Of a stretch of 64,000 nt of DNA, positions 1-10,899 are shown in pieces (position 1 is the first letter of the stretch; every line of letters starts with the position of its first letter). The notes under the pieces are model-generated. The model did no database searches and was not told the DNA's origin. It saw only the letters and a program-made list of their open reading frames with translations. This DNA comes from Siphonodentalium dalli (lineage: Eukaryota > Mollusca > Scaphopoda > Gadilida > Siphonodentaliidae): contig CP136068.1 in assembly GCA_032622095.1 (NCBI GenBank), positions 117,477,509-117,541,508 of the forward strand, read 5' to 3'. A program made the position numbers and the translations under genes.

Positions 1-48
1 AAGTTACTAGTCATTTCTCACGATATACATGATGGATATACGTGAAAC

Positions 49-633
49 GATGTCTTCGCAGATGAAAGGGGACAAAACAGTGACTTTGGACTTAATCGAC
101 GTCTCGGAAAATTCTCGGATAGAGATGTGCTTACTGGATTGACCCCATTAGTGGATGTAAATAATATCGTTGCTATACAAATATCGGAGGAGATCGGCCA
201 TATTATTGTGAGTACCGATTATATCAAAAACTCTCTGGTCACATCTGGGTTCGACCTAAACGGCACACGAATCAGTCTCTGAGATTCTGAAAATCGCAGC
301 ACTCGGTAGACGATGAAAGATGCTCCTGTCAAATTAGCTGACGATCTGATTATTAATGCACTCAAAATTGTCAAATCCTATGGGAACTATGTTGAAGGGA
401 GTTGCGTGTGGGGAACATTGGAGGGCCTAAAGGTTCAGACACGAACCAGATATCTCTATATAGTTGACTGTCAGGAAATTGCAAATCAGCTCGATATAGG
501 AGGGACACATACCAGAGTATTTTCGGACATGACAAATAATACTGTAGAAATTGTGACGTCACACATTTTCAACCGAGAAATGCGCCCAAATCAAGAAGGA
601 GGTGTTACCGCTGTTTTGATTATAACCATCTAG
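49..633 (+). pseudogene. Decayed retroelement ORF1/gag-like relic
   Basis: One reading frame (frame of position 49) gives protein-like sequence from 49 to 633, broken by a TGA near 280 and a TAG near 307. The first part contains DVLTGLTPLVDVNN and FDLNGTRISL. The second part, from the ATG at 313 (106 residues), contains TRTRYLYIVDCQEI and DIGGTHTRVF. That pattern resembles the nucleic-acid-binding N-terminal part of ORF1/gag-like proteins of invertebrate retroelements, from memory of the family only. No zinc knuckle survives downstream. Because the same frame continues across both stops, this reads as one old protein with two nonsense mutations rather than two genes. The 313-633 ORF alone is not a convincing gene. 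The identification is tentative; the broken reading frame is seen directly. Confidence 0.4.
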
Positions 634-2099
634 CACGTGACGGTGATAACGCCATTGTTGCGCCTTCCGGGTTTATATATATACTATCGCTGTTTTGGCG
701 AGATAACAGGAGCTGTGGGGATATTTCGTGGAACAACACATTTCGGGTTTTACACGATACAAGTTATTTTAGGAAATTATAGTAGAACGAAGATTAATGT
801 CCTATTTCCACAACACAAAAAGTGACATCCAGTGTATTTCTGTGTATAGTTTTCAAGACTAGTAATATAATCAAGACATCAGGTATCATTATAGAGAAAC
901 TGTAGTTTAATTTCGGTAATTATACAACAAACTATTTTACACGAAATGGTACGACAAATCAAAATAGGGGAACGACCGTTAACAGGTAACGGAAAAAACT
1001 TCGATAAGAAACGATTATTCAACAATACCTGACATTGCATATCTTCTACTAGATACGTATTATTCCGACGCCTTCAATTTACTGAAGCTTATGCGGAGGT
1101 CCAGGTAGCTCGAGTAACTCCAATGATGACGGTGACTCCATGCAGTAGCGTTCTTTAACACGTGTACCGCGTGACGTACACATCGATCGAGGCGTGTAGC
1201 ACTACACGGATCAGCCATTAATGTCCTCGCCAGATCGGACAGCGTACTGCACGGGTGGGCTGTGGTCTGCACCCACACCAACATATATTATGGACACATG
1301 TTATAATAGGGGGTGGGGGAGAGTCGGTATTTTGCATTCGGATCTTTATTCAATGATTTCGAATGAGACTTTTCAGCCTGACAAACTTGATATCTGACGG
1401 AGTTCTGATTTATAACACATATAACATATATAATACATGTATTGTATTTGCACTGTAATTTTTATGAACTGTTTTCTGATCTTACATTCGTTACTTGTGT
1501 TATTTTTGACGAATACAATTTATAAAAAAAAATATACATAGGAGGCATGGGGTAACCTTATTAATAACGTACTCGCTATATTACGTACCGGTTAGATTTT
1601 TTGCAGGATGTATGTATTCGCGGATGTATCTTAGCCAATGTCTCATTGTTGCAGTATGTAACTTTTATGACCGCGTTAAATGCTTTCGATATTTAGCTGT
1701 GAACAATGGCTGGGCCACTCTTGACATTTTTATTTCGGGAACACAATGCATAATATAGCAGCTAACATTGCCGATGAAGTCTCAGTTGGAAAGTAGACTA
1801 AATGTCGTATTGCAAAGTATCGGGTGGGGGCGTATTTAATCCGAATAGTAGATTTTTTGTCTGCATTTGGGGGGCTTTCTAGTGTGATGAATGAGAAACG
1901 TTCAATGATAAGCCGTAGTTGTTGCAATAATTTGAAGGATTAGTTATTTTAACGGAATTCTGAAGTGGTGCATTCATGAAACCAATATATTTGTAGAGTT
2001 CCAAAACTATACCAAGACTTATTTAATAAAACATTGCCATAAATACTAAATGAGACATCCAACCAAAACCGATAATCAGGCTTAATAGTCCGGGAGTAA
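634..2099. other. Non-coding stretch, nothing recognised
   Basis: Short open frames only (62-74 codons), without motifs. AT-rich with no clear repeat structure. No gene, RNA or element end could be supported. Confidence 0.5.
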
Positions 2100-3745
2100 T
2101 AGGGGTGAAGTAAAATTTATCTGTTGAAGTTATTTGCTCTATGGATTGTGATTCTGGGTAGTGTGTGCATCAATTTCAAGGTGGGTGTTGCGTTCTCACA
2201 CTTGAGTAATTGCTATAATACAAGATGGCGTCCAACATGGCCGCCGTAGTATAGAATATGAACTAAGTCAATTTAATATGTTTTGTCGGAGAACATATTT
2301 CATCAAATGTATACAAATTTATATCCTATTTGGATGCTATTACATTATACTACTGTTTTTAGGAAACATTGGCACTTCATTCGAGAGATGGCTGCCAAAA
2401 TGGCGACCGGAATGTGAAATTAAGGATTTTTTTCACTAGTGTCTCCTATATGCGTTCTTATTGTTTTTAAATGGTTGCAAATTGGGCCTTGCTTTCTGTT
2501 ATTCATATCGTGTGATCATTTGCTCGTTCTATGTGTTGTTTGTTTGGTCTCAGCTACTTCCAATCCCAATGAAAATTGATCTTACAGAACGCGGTATGTA
2601 ATTTCCCCGAAAACTCAATATTGGTTCCTGGCCATATTTTAGTCTGAGATGAACAGATTTTAAAGAATTAAGCGAATGAGAGTATTGCCTATAAAATGCA
2701 ATCTCATTAGGGTGTGAAATGTGAAATGGTTACTATTGTTTATGATGGCAGTGAAGATGGCAGCAAGTTTATATAAAATTATATAGTTCGTCCTGATGCG
2801 CTTATATATCGTGACTGATAGTTGAATTGGATTGTCTGATCTTCATTAGATACATTAAAAAGAAACACTCTAAATAGGACGAAATAGAATACAATATGAA
2901 CATGGAAATTACATGCACATGTGATGTGAGATATATATATATATATAGTGTAGAAGAACAGAGACTCCCGCGTTATATTTAATTTATTCAACACACAACC
3001 TTGTATAATTTAGAGCCGTTATCTCAGCTATGTGTAAAGTACACATTTAATGAAGATAATATGATTGGTGCATACTGACGTGGTTAAGCTTGACCATATG
3101 TGCACTGAAATTGTGTCATATTTGTCTTGTGGGCAATGAAATGAGTAAGTCTCAGACTAACTGAGATGGATATTTCCAGAGTTTCAAAAGCTGTACAACA
3201 TAAAATGTTATTATGCCCTAGTAGATCAGAGAAATAATTTGATCACAGTGCCATCAAAGGAAGACACACAAGGCTGTGGTGTGACAACATGGGCCTATGC
3301 GTGAGTTTAGATAGAGTATACCGGTTATCGTTGACCATAGGATCCTGAACTAACATTTATTCAACATCCTTATCATGCACGAAGAACAATATAATTTCCA
3401 CGAGCAATACGAATACATGGGATGCAACGAATCCTAGATTCACATGTACCAATCTAAATACCTTGTGAAATAACTTAGAACACGAGACTAAATACAATGA
3501 GATATCAGCGACAGTTGGAAGACGTAAATGTTCAATGAATATACCATACATAATGATCCGATCCCAAATAGAGTATAGTAAAAATATTGGCAACTAGTTA
3601 ATTCTCAACCTGCTGGAGGAAGCGTCGCACATCGTTGGTTGAATATAGGCTAGCTCTCTGTCACGGAAGTTTGCACATTTGTACTATACAGCGAAATATA
3701 AATCACATTGTGGCGATTCCTGCCGGTCGCTAGCGGTTGAGAAAT

Positions 3746-3895
3746 GCCAAACTATGCCCAAGACAATTGTTGCTTGTAAGTAATATTTGCAGACACAGTG
3801 GAACAAACTTGAAATACACAGGAATAGGTTTGGATATCAGTTTCTCTGAATGAGTTGTTCGCCCATGGCACATCCCAACTTGGGGTGAGCTAAAT
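3746..3895. repeat. 150-bp indel between the two transposon copies, flanked by AAAT
   Basis: Copy 1 reads GAGAAAT, then ~146 bp, then AAATCAATTTTGG. Copy 2 (near 26070) reads GAGAAATCAATTTTGG without the block. The block is bounded by a direct AAAT repeat. That fits either a small insertion with a 4-bp target duplication in copy 1 or a microhomology deletion in copy 2. No terminal repeat was seen in the block itself. Confidence 0.6.
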
Positions 3896-4372
3896 CAATT
3901 TTGGTTACAACACAGGGCATAATAATTATTACGTTGGTACCAAATGACTAGCTCCACTCTGATAGTATACTGCAATACTTAGTTATAAGTGGTGACCGAA
4001 AAACAACTTACAGAAATGAGAATTTGATTTTAGGAGTGATTGCATATGCCTAAAACGGCTTGTTTTGTTTTCATATCGGGACCTCTGTCCATGATCTTTG
4101 CGAAATAATGTTATTGCACGTCCGGTTATCAAAGATCGCGGTAGTGATAAAAGACACATTGACCAGGGGAAAGCTGGCAAGTTTGAAAATTCCACATGAA
4201 TGTCCATGTACAGGGTTTTGAGAGCCATTGTATATGATATGAGACCTGTCGAAACAAGCAATTGCCACAGTTTGACCAAGTCTCCACTTTTGATAACATT
4301 GTTATGCTAAATTATATTCATGATCCAACGCACCACACTTGGTGTAGACAAATGCGTGCTGACTAGATAAGC

Positions 4373-4740
4373 AAATAACTCTACCCAGAACTTAACAAAT
4401 GTATGCATTTGGTGGAACGTATCAGATAAGAAGACTAGAGCGCAGATTCAAGACAACTCAAATTGTATTTCTTTCAAGTGAAGCATGAGTCAGATCGTTT
4501 CTACTCGGAGGGTTGGTCATAGTTACTTATGATGGGATGTTTGTTGGGTGCTATCTCAATGTTCTGAAAACGCTCAACTGTGAGCAACCATCAGCAACCT
4601 ATCAGTACTCAGTACTCAGTACGGCTTTGTACGAAATATTTAGCTTAACAAGAATGATACCAGAGAACGTTAATTGACTGTTGATTATACTATTGTTTCA
4701 GTCTATAGTCCATGTAACGACTAATACTATACCATTCCCG
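4373..4740 (-). pseudogene. Fragment of non-LTR retrotransposon (endonuclease part)
   Basis: This stretch is closely similar to 34711-35098, the upstream (endonuclease-side) part of the minus-strand retrotransposon relic at 32095-35098. The shared block starts at GCAAATAACTCTACCC and ends at CATTCCCGCA. On the minus strand it would encode the segment just before the conserved ...DYVL block of the endonuclease. It lies inside inverted-repeat transposon copy 1; in copy 2 the homologous host sequence stops at the same point (27155), where a different retrotransposon end begins. It ends abruptly on its 3' side, which is unusual for a non-LTR copy. Confidence 0.6.
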
Positions 4741-6085
4741 CAGCAAGAATATGTTGAACTTTGACCTTAATAACTGTTTTTATTTCCGTAATATTTGAAC
4801 TAGTTGATTAAATTGACCATTCCATGCACCAGTGAAGTTGAATTTTATAGGTAATAATAGATTGTGCTCAACTCCCTCAGTTCGGATTCGTTTAATACAC
4901 ATTGCAATGTGAAGTTATACCAAGATATTTGTTAGGGATTGAAATGGACTACGACCAATGAATTAACAAGTATAATGTATCCAATGCAGATCAGCCAACT
5001 CCACGCATCAACCACGACATAAGGACGAACTATATAATTTTGTATAAATTTGTCACCATTTTGACTGCCGTCACAAACCATTTTAACCATTTCAAGCCAT
5101 AATGAGATAGCATTTTGTCGGTAATGCTCCACTAGCTTAATTCCTTCATGTCTGTTCATTTCACATTAAAATATGGCTAGAGACCAAACGTGAGGTTTCG
5201 GTGAAATATCATAGTACGTTCTTTAAAATATTGTTTGGGGGGGGGGGGCATTGGAAGTGGCTGAAAACAAATGAACAACATATTTCACTGCCCAATTAAT
5301 CGTAAGACATGAATAATAGGAAAACCAACCATAATTTACCACAAATTCGAAAAAGTAGAAAGGATATAGAAGATATGAGTGCAAATGTATCTATTTTTCC
5401 AATGCAGGTCACCATTTTGGCAGAAATCTTGCTATTGGAGTAGCATATTTTGCTGTAAAATTGTAGTACAATGTTATAGCATCCCAATAATGTATACATT
5501 TGTATACATTTTACTGACTTAGTTCATATTTTGCAACACGTTGGCCATGTTGGACGCCATCTTAGATTCTAGGAAATGCTCAAGGGTGTGAACTCCACAG
5601 CCACCCATAAATTGAAGCACACACCATCTAGAATCACAATCTGCTGAGAAAAATACTTTTACAGAGAATTTTTACTTAACCCTAAAATTCGCCCTTTGCT
5701 TCTGGCCCGGTCAGATTCAACGTCATGATACTAATAGTTTAACTGCACCGTCAGCTTGTATACTAATATTAAAAGTGCTCACCTCAGCTAAATTGAACAG
5801 TGTAGTTCCCACCAGAAACTGGCTCTTGTACACATACAGTGCAGTGAATCTGAACCTGAATTAAAATCTACAAAAAGATATTACTGCACACAGAGCTAGG
5901 TACACATGTCCTCATTTTGACCCAAGCCACCTCGGAACTGATGACCCTATTACGACACTCGTATTGTTACATCACCGCAATAGTCTTGGCCTGCACACAC
6001 GAATCATTCACTGATGTCCACTCACTGTATTTTAGACGACACATACCCAAATTTCTTTTGTCTATATGTGACTCTTAATGGCTAA

Positions 6086-7062
6086 GGGTGCATTTACATT
6101 GCTATAGAAATGCATATAGATCTGTATGAAGTCACGTGTCGCGCATTACTGTGATCACAACATGATTACCAATAGTGAACGCGCGCTGATCTGTACTCTG
6201 GTAATTGACAATTCACTGCGAGTCGTGTCAGTTTAGGCCAGACATGAAAATGTATCAACTATCAGCAGATAACAGCGATTTGGTATGTGCGCATGTATTT
6301 AAAGTGTATCCTTATACCACTTGATAATGGTTCGAAGAAAGAATTTAAATCATGCAGTTACCCTACAACACCCTTTATTTGACCAAATGTAGTAAATTTT
6401 TCAACTGATGACAATTCCAATGACAATGTTAACCAATGTAGGACAATATTGTTTTCTTAAATTACATGCAGTTTTTATATATAGCTGTTAGACAATAAAT
6501 ATGATGATGATGACTGGCCACGGGGAGGGACCAGGACACAATCTTTCCAAGTGTTGGACATTTCCAACATTACATCCGCCCCTATGATAAGGTTGGAAAA
6601 TTTCCAGCTGATGGCCATTCCAGTCCAAAATTTTGATAAAAAGTAGGAAATTATGCAAATATTGGTCCGGAAACAATACCCACCCCCCCCCCCAAATAAA
6701 ATGTTTGAAAATCAAACTACAAGATCATTTTTAATCTATTGTTGGTTTGGAAATTACAACTAATGTTGTGTCAGGTATGAAATATCCAACCGTTGAACAA
6801 GTTGCCACGTCCCTATCCGTGTTCAATATTCGAAATACACGGGTTGAAATGACAACGAAAACATTCGCCAAGCCCGAGTAACAATTAATCAAAATTGATT
6901 TGCCTGTCGCAATATATGGGCGTTGACCGTGACGTGTAGCGGTCACGATTTTTGCTCACACGAACTAATACCGTTTTCTTTCTGTGTGCAGTTCTATATC
7001 AACCCGTTTACACTGTCTGCGTGTAGATCTGTGTACATTTCTATAGCAATGTAAATGCACCC
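6086..7062. mobile_element. Harbinger/PIF-like MITE
   Basis: A 977-bp element bounded by near-perfect terminal inverted repeats. The left end starts GGGTGCATTTACATTGCTAT and the right end is its mirror, ending ATAGCAATGTAAATGCACCC. Both are flanked by TAA (6083-6085 and 7063-7065), which matches the TWA target duplication of the PIF/Harbinger superfamily. The terminal match continues about 30 bp. The interior has a C-tract near 6680 and no coding capacity above 75 codons, so the element is non-autonomous. Confidence 0.75.
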
Positions 7063-7255
7063 TAAGACACTATGCTTGTGTTGTCTTACCAAGAAATCAA
7101 CGAACCAACGTTCGAACATTCAACAACAGAGAATTAGGTGCGAGGTGTACAGACGCTCTCGATTTATTGTCGGTTGATTGCTTTAATAATACAACGCAAA
7201 CGCAACTGTCTTAACCACAACATGCAATTATTGCAATTGACATTCTTCTTGGGAA

Positions 7256-7693
7256 ATGGGGGGGGGGGGGTGTGCATGAAAAACATCTAATTAATATATA
7301 ATGAAACATGTGGACGAAACGGTTCAACAAGATGCTTCTATACATTTATGGGACCATCTCTTTTTATTCTTAACCGAATAGATATGCAACAAATCAATTA
7401 ATTTGAGCCATGGATTAGTGCAAACTATACTCATGTGCTGGCCTATAATTATAATGAAAATGAATTTATGCCTTGAATCATTTTCATTATAATTACCATG
7501 TTATTTGCATCGCTCATAGAGCACACATGTGTATTTTGCAATAATCTATGACTCAAATTCATTTATTTGTTTAATATATTCTGTAGAGTATAACAGGAGA
7601 TGGTCCCATAAATGGTCGGATTTAATGTACAGTCTCCCTTTAATTTACGTCATTGCGTTCTTGGCGTGACGAAATAGTACCCCCCCCCCCCCA
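7256..7693. mobile_element. Fold-back element with poly-G/poly-C ends
   Basis: The segment is a degenerate palindrome centred near 7475. The inner part reads ATTATAATGAAAATGA and then TCATTTTCATTATAAT. Further out, TTTATGGGACCATCTC at about 7347 is mirrored near 7610. A 13-G run at about 7258 and a C run at about 7681 lie at equal distances from the centre and look like matching ends. No coding sequence and no clear target duplication were seen. Confidence 0.6.
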
Positions 7694-7885
7694 CAAGTTA
7701 AACTTTAGCAAAACATACCTTATTTCTTGATGTAATAACTTAGGTTTTATTAAGAAATACTCGGAAAATAAAATTTCCAACAATACTTAATAAAGATGGC
7801 TGAGGAATTGTTGGAAATATGGCTTTTTGAATATTTTGACAGTCAGGAATAATGAATCTCTAAATATAAAATGGTAGGATATGTC

Positions 7886-7908
7886 TGTCGTCCGTCCGTC
7901 CGTCCGTC
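7886..7908. repeat. CGTC microsatellite
   Basis: A short run of GTCC/CGTC units, followed by text of the kind TGGTCCGATTTCAACCAAAT that often accompanies such runs in interspersed repeats of marine invertebrates. It may mark the end of an unrecognised repeat. Confidence 0.5.
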
Positions 7909-8136
7909 AGTCTGTCCGGATGTTTCTCCCAGACTGCTGGTCCGATTTCAACCAAATTTGCTGTAATGACTCGGAGTACCTTGGTGGAGGTTATGAAGGC
8001 GTTAGTTTAAAAAAAATTGGATTTTAAATGTTTTAATTAAATAGATAACAAAACAACAAATACGCTCACTATGGGCCTATTTCAGCACCAGGTGTATGCT
8101 CTTTATAGATGTGTTTTCACTGCGGCCAGGACCGTC

Positions 8137-10390
8137 CTATAGAATAACGGTTATAAGTCCACTATGGGCTTATATCAGAACAAATAAGTCCAAAATGAAC
8201 TAATGTCAATATTTAGGTCCAATGTGAACCAATTCAACCGACGATATATTGAATTAGCAAAATAATATTATCAATATATATAAAAGACGCAGAATAAAGG
8301 CTACCAAGCGGAACATGTTCACTAGTCGTGTATAATCGTGAATCATAATTATAGTTATGGATCGTCTAAATTGGATAGATCATCCCACTCGTCCCTTCAG
8401 AATTAAGAATGATGACGTTACGGTCAGGTTTGATTGTTAGTTATATTATTTGGAGAGATTTTAAGCGCTCTGGCCCATCTGGGATAAAGAGCTATATAAC
8501 AATAATTGGTTATTATTATTATTATTATTAACTCTACTCACTTGCGCTTCGTGCCCATGAATAGAGTTAATAACTCACAATCAAGACTAACGTCATCCTT
8601 CTTAATTATGAAGACAATCGTTGAGATGATCAATCCAATACATATCCGCGTATACGTTATGACTATGTCCTGAATTAGATGACCACCATATCCCACCGTA
8701 CCATGGCGGGACTCATATGCATACTCGGGCTGAACCAATGAGTTGGATATTCACCGTGTCTGGATTCATGCCTTCACATCTGGGCATTCACCACTTTGTC
8801 GATTTTTGCGACATTGTTTTATTATACCACAACGTACCAGTATGTATAAGTATCGCTGTATTAATCTTTAAGTATTAATGGGCATTCCGCCTGCATTTTA
8901 GTGTACATGTATATATAAACAGCACGACTTATTTAGCTGACACCGCACATTTATAATAATTATACTTTTCCTTAACCCCACAAATAGATATATCAACAGG
9001 AACAACCAGTACATAGTATATTACCATGACATGTTAACCAGTACATGGTAGTATATTATTTATACTACTAGCATATTATTTATCTGACTTGTGTTAATTC
9101 ACAAACTGGTAGACATAATGAGCTATTTATTACATGTAATAGATGCAAATGAAATGCAAACATAAGAGGACACTCACCGAATTAGTGTTTGGGTTCCAAA
9201 TCGGTATGTACATGTATATATATTTAGTTTTAGGGCGTAGATTTGTTCTTGTATCGGAAAAAGAAAAGACCCTGACGAAAAGTATCTGACATGACGGCAT
9301 AAACCCACGGATTAATACAACTGTTCAATGCCTGACAATACGATACTAATGACATCATGAAATAGGTATCCATAGATTTGATCTGCTTAGATATAATTCG
9401 CAATAGGTACGGGAATAAAAGCACAAGCTGCAGCGTAATAATTACAGTAATCATAATGGACATCTTCCGAGTCATCTTATTCACCGTCGCCATAGTCCGT
9501 TCCGGATTTTCTCCGCTATATTTTATTGACATGAGACTGGCCTTTAACTTCCTTGTCTTCAGGCTGTGAATGACCATCAGAATAACTATTGGCGCGACGT
9601 AATAGCCTATCCCGTATCCCAACATCATTACGAGGGATCGCATTGGGTTGTGATTGAATCCATAGAACGCCAAAACACACGGCGAAACAACTGCGATAGT
9701 TCCGGCTACCCACAATGCAATGCAAATTCGTTTGACATAAGACATCGATAGTTTGACCTTTGCCTTCATTGGGTGCACCAAAATGTAGTACCTCAGAGCG
9801 GACATCCATATGAGATGGAGGGACGAACATAATGTAAATGTGAACCTGAATATCGCCATTAGCATATAATATATCATTTCCTGCTTGTAGGACCAAGAAA
9901 ATAATGCGGAGAGAACTTCCTTTACGTGCACCATTTCCAAGAAACAGATGCAGACGACAAGAAAGTCACAAATAGCGAGACTGAATATTATTCCAAACGT
10001 AGGCGTGTGCAGACCTTCCGTTTTGCATATAGTTACCATCACCAATATGTTGGCGGATGTACCAAACAGCATGAGGAACAACATTATCCAAAATCGAGGA
10101 CAATCCAGAATGTGTTCTTTGATGACGTCATCAATATTGGTTGCGTTCGTTTGATTACGCAGACTCCTCATCCATTCTGTACCAGTTTCTGGAGTTGTGA
10201 CGTTGGATGGTGTCGTGCTCTCGAAATTATTCATGGCGGTATATGTTCATGTATCTTGTTCCGTGCGCCAATGGCATGTAACGCCCAGATGCCTGCATTA
10301 TGAAAAATAATTAAGTGTGTAATGAAAAGACAGAACACGAACGCTCGTTAATGTTTCATGCGTTGACAAGAGGGGTCCTTTCTGGTGCGA
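8137..10390. repeat. Segmental duplication, copy A (GPCR block)
   Basis: From ATAACGGTTATAAGTCCACT onward this block matches 35111-37021 in the same orientation, with scattered substitutions and small indels. It covers the downstream flank and the body of the GPCR gene. Homology stops near 10085, inside the GPCR N-terminal codons, and resumes at about 10318 with ATGAAAAGACAGAACA (matching 38168). It is then interrupted by T1 and T2 before continuing to about 21600. The homology includes non-coding flank, so the duplication was at DNA level rather than by retroposition. Confidence 0.85.
9230..10234 (-). CDS. Class A (rhodopsin-like) G-protein-coupled receptor, orphan
   Basis: Predicted 334-residue seven-helix plasma-membrane receptor that would signal through heterotrimeric G proteins; its ligand is unknown. 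Helices lie at about 49-70, 80-100, 118-146, 170-190, 203-225, 258-282 and 290-315. Class A hallmarks are visible: SLAICD in helix 2 (Asp90) and NPWVY (309-313) in helix 7. The usual DRY at the end of helix 3 is ALRYY, so the acidic residue is missing. No cysteine sits at the outer end of helix 3, so the standard extracellular disulfide may be absent. The extracellular N-terminus (1-48) has three N-glycosylation sites (NVT, NQT, NAT) and no signal peptide. The start is the first Met of an open frame that fits the expected length, and the gene appears to be a single exon. The surrounding ORFs on the other strand are shadows. It is duplicated at 36165-37019. Subfamily not assignable by eye. Confidence 0.85.
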   Translation of the reverse strand: MNNFESTTPSNVTTPETGTEWMRSLRNQTNATNIDDVIKEHILDCPRFWIMLFLMLFGTSANILVMVTICKTEGLHTPTFGIIFSLAICDFLVVCICFLEMVHVKEVLSALFSWSYKQEMIYYMLMAIFRFTFTLCSSLHLIWMSALRYYILVHPMKAKVKLSMSYVKRICIALWVAGTIAVVSPCVLAFYGFNHNPMRSLVMMLGYGIGYYVAPIVILMVIHSLKTRKLKASLMSIKYSGENPERTMATVNKMTRKMSIMITVIITLQLVLLFPYLLRIISKQIKSMDTYFMMSLVSYCQALNSCINPWVYAVMSDTFRQGLFFFRYKNKSTP

Positions 10391-10451
10391 TACACTCTTA
10401 AAGCAATAGGTTCTCTGGAGTACCTATGTAGGTACTAAGCTTTGTCCCAGG

Positions 10452-10899
10452 GGGAGGATAGGATAGGATAGGTTAGGATATTTTATTTCAATATACACAT
10501 ATTAATGCATAATACATTTGACAAATATTATATTGTATATTTGAGGGGGTGGCATAGTCAGACTAGACTGTCTTACTGCCACCCCCTTAAAGAAGAAAAG
10601 ATGTTACGATAGGCGGTCAAGATTTCTTTAAAATGCACGGCTATATAATTATGTATCACACAATGGTTGCATTTAACTGGGTTATATACATGGAGGGTAT
10701 ATGTCTAGATAAATCGCTTATTGGTTACTCGATGGTTTGTCTCTTTCTTGTCAGTGGGATGTTCCTTGAAAGTCGAGTAGGAATGTGCTGAGTGAGGTTG
10801 AGGATTGCGATATAGGGGAAGTCACTTATTGACGAGCTACCACACAGTCGGGACATCTTTGATTGTTGCATTTAATTGTTGCAGCATATTTTTTAATGC
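10452..10899 (-). mobile_element. 5'-truncated CR1/L2-like 3' end, extra copy
   Basis: About 448 bp that repeats the adjacent 3' UTR at 10900-11342 almost base for base. On the minus strand it ends in AATAAAATATCCTATCC repeats, a short-tandem-repeat tail typical of CR1/L2-type elements. It abuts the tail of the longer copy without spacer: its upstream side stops at 10899 and the next AGGATAGGAT tail begins at 10900. It carries no coding sequence. Confidence 0.75.

Larger units (their letters stand above)
2102..5682. mobile_element. Inverted-repeat DNA transposon, copy 1 (non-autonomous)
   Basis: The ends mirror each other. The left end reads GGGGTGAAGTAAAATTTATC and the reverse complement of the right end reads GGGTTAAGTAAAAATTCTCT. 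Both sit next to TA, which suggests a TA target duplication (2100-2101 and 5683-5684). The inverted arms run roughly 2102-2800 and 5015-5682; for example the motif AAGATGGCGTCCAACATGG at 2223 recurs inverted near 5540. The interior has no transposase-like frame, so it is non-autonomous. It carries a fragment of a non-LTR element at 4373-4740 and a 150-bp extra block at 3746-3895 relative to the second copy. A Tc1/mariner-type superfamily would fit TA but is not proven. Two copies in one window support a mobile family. Confidence 0.7.
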
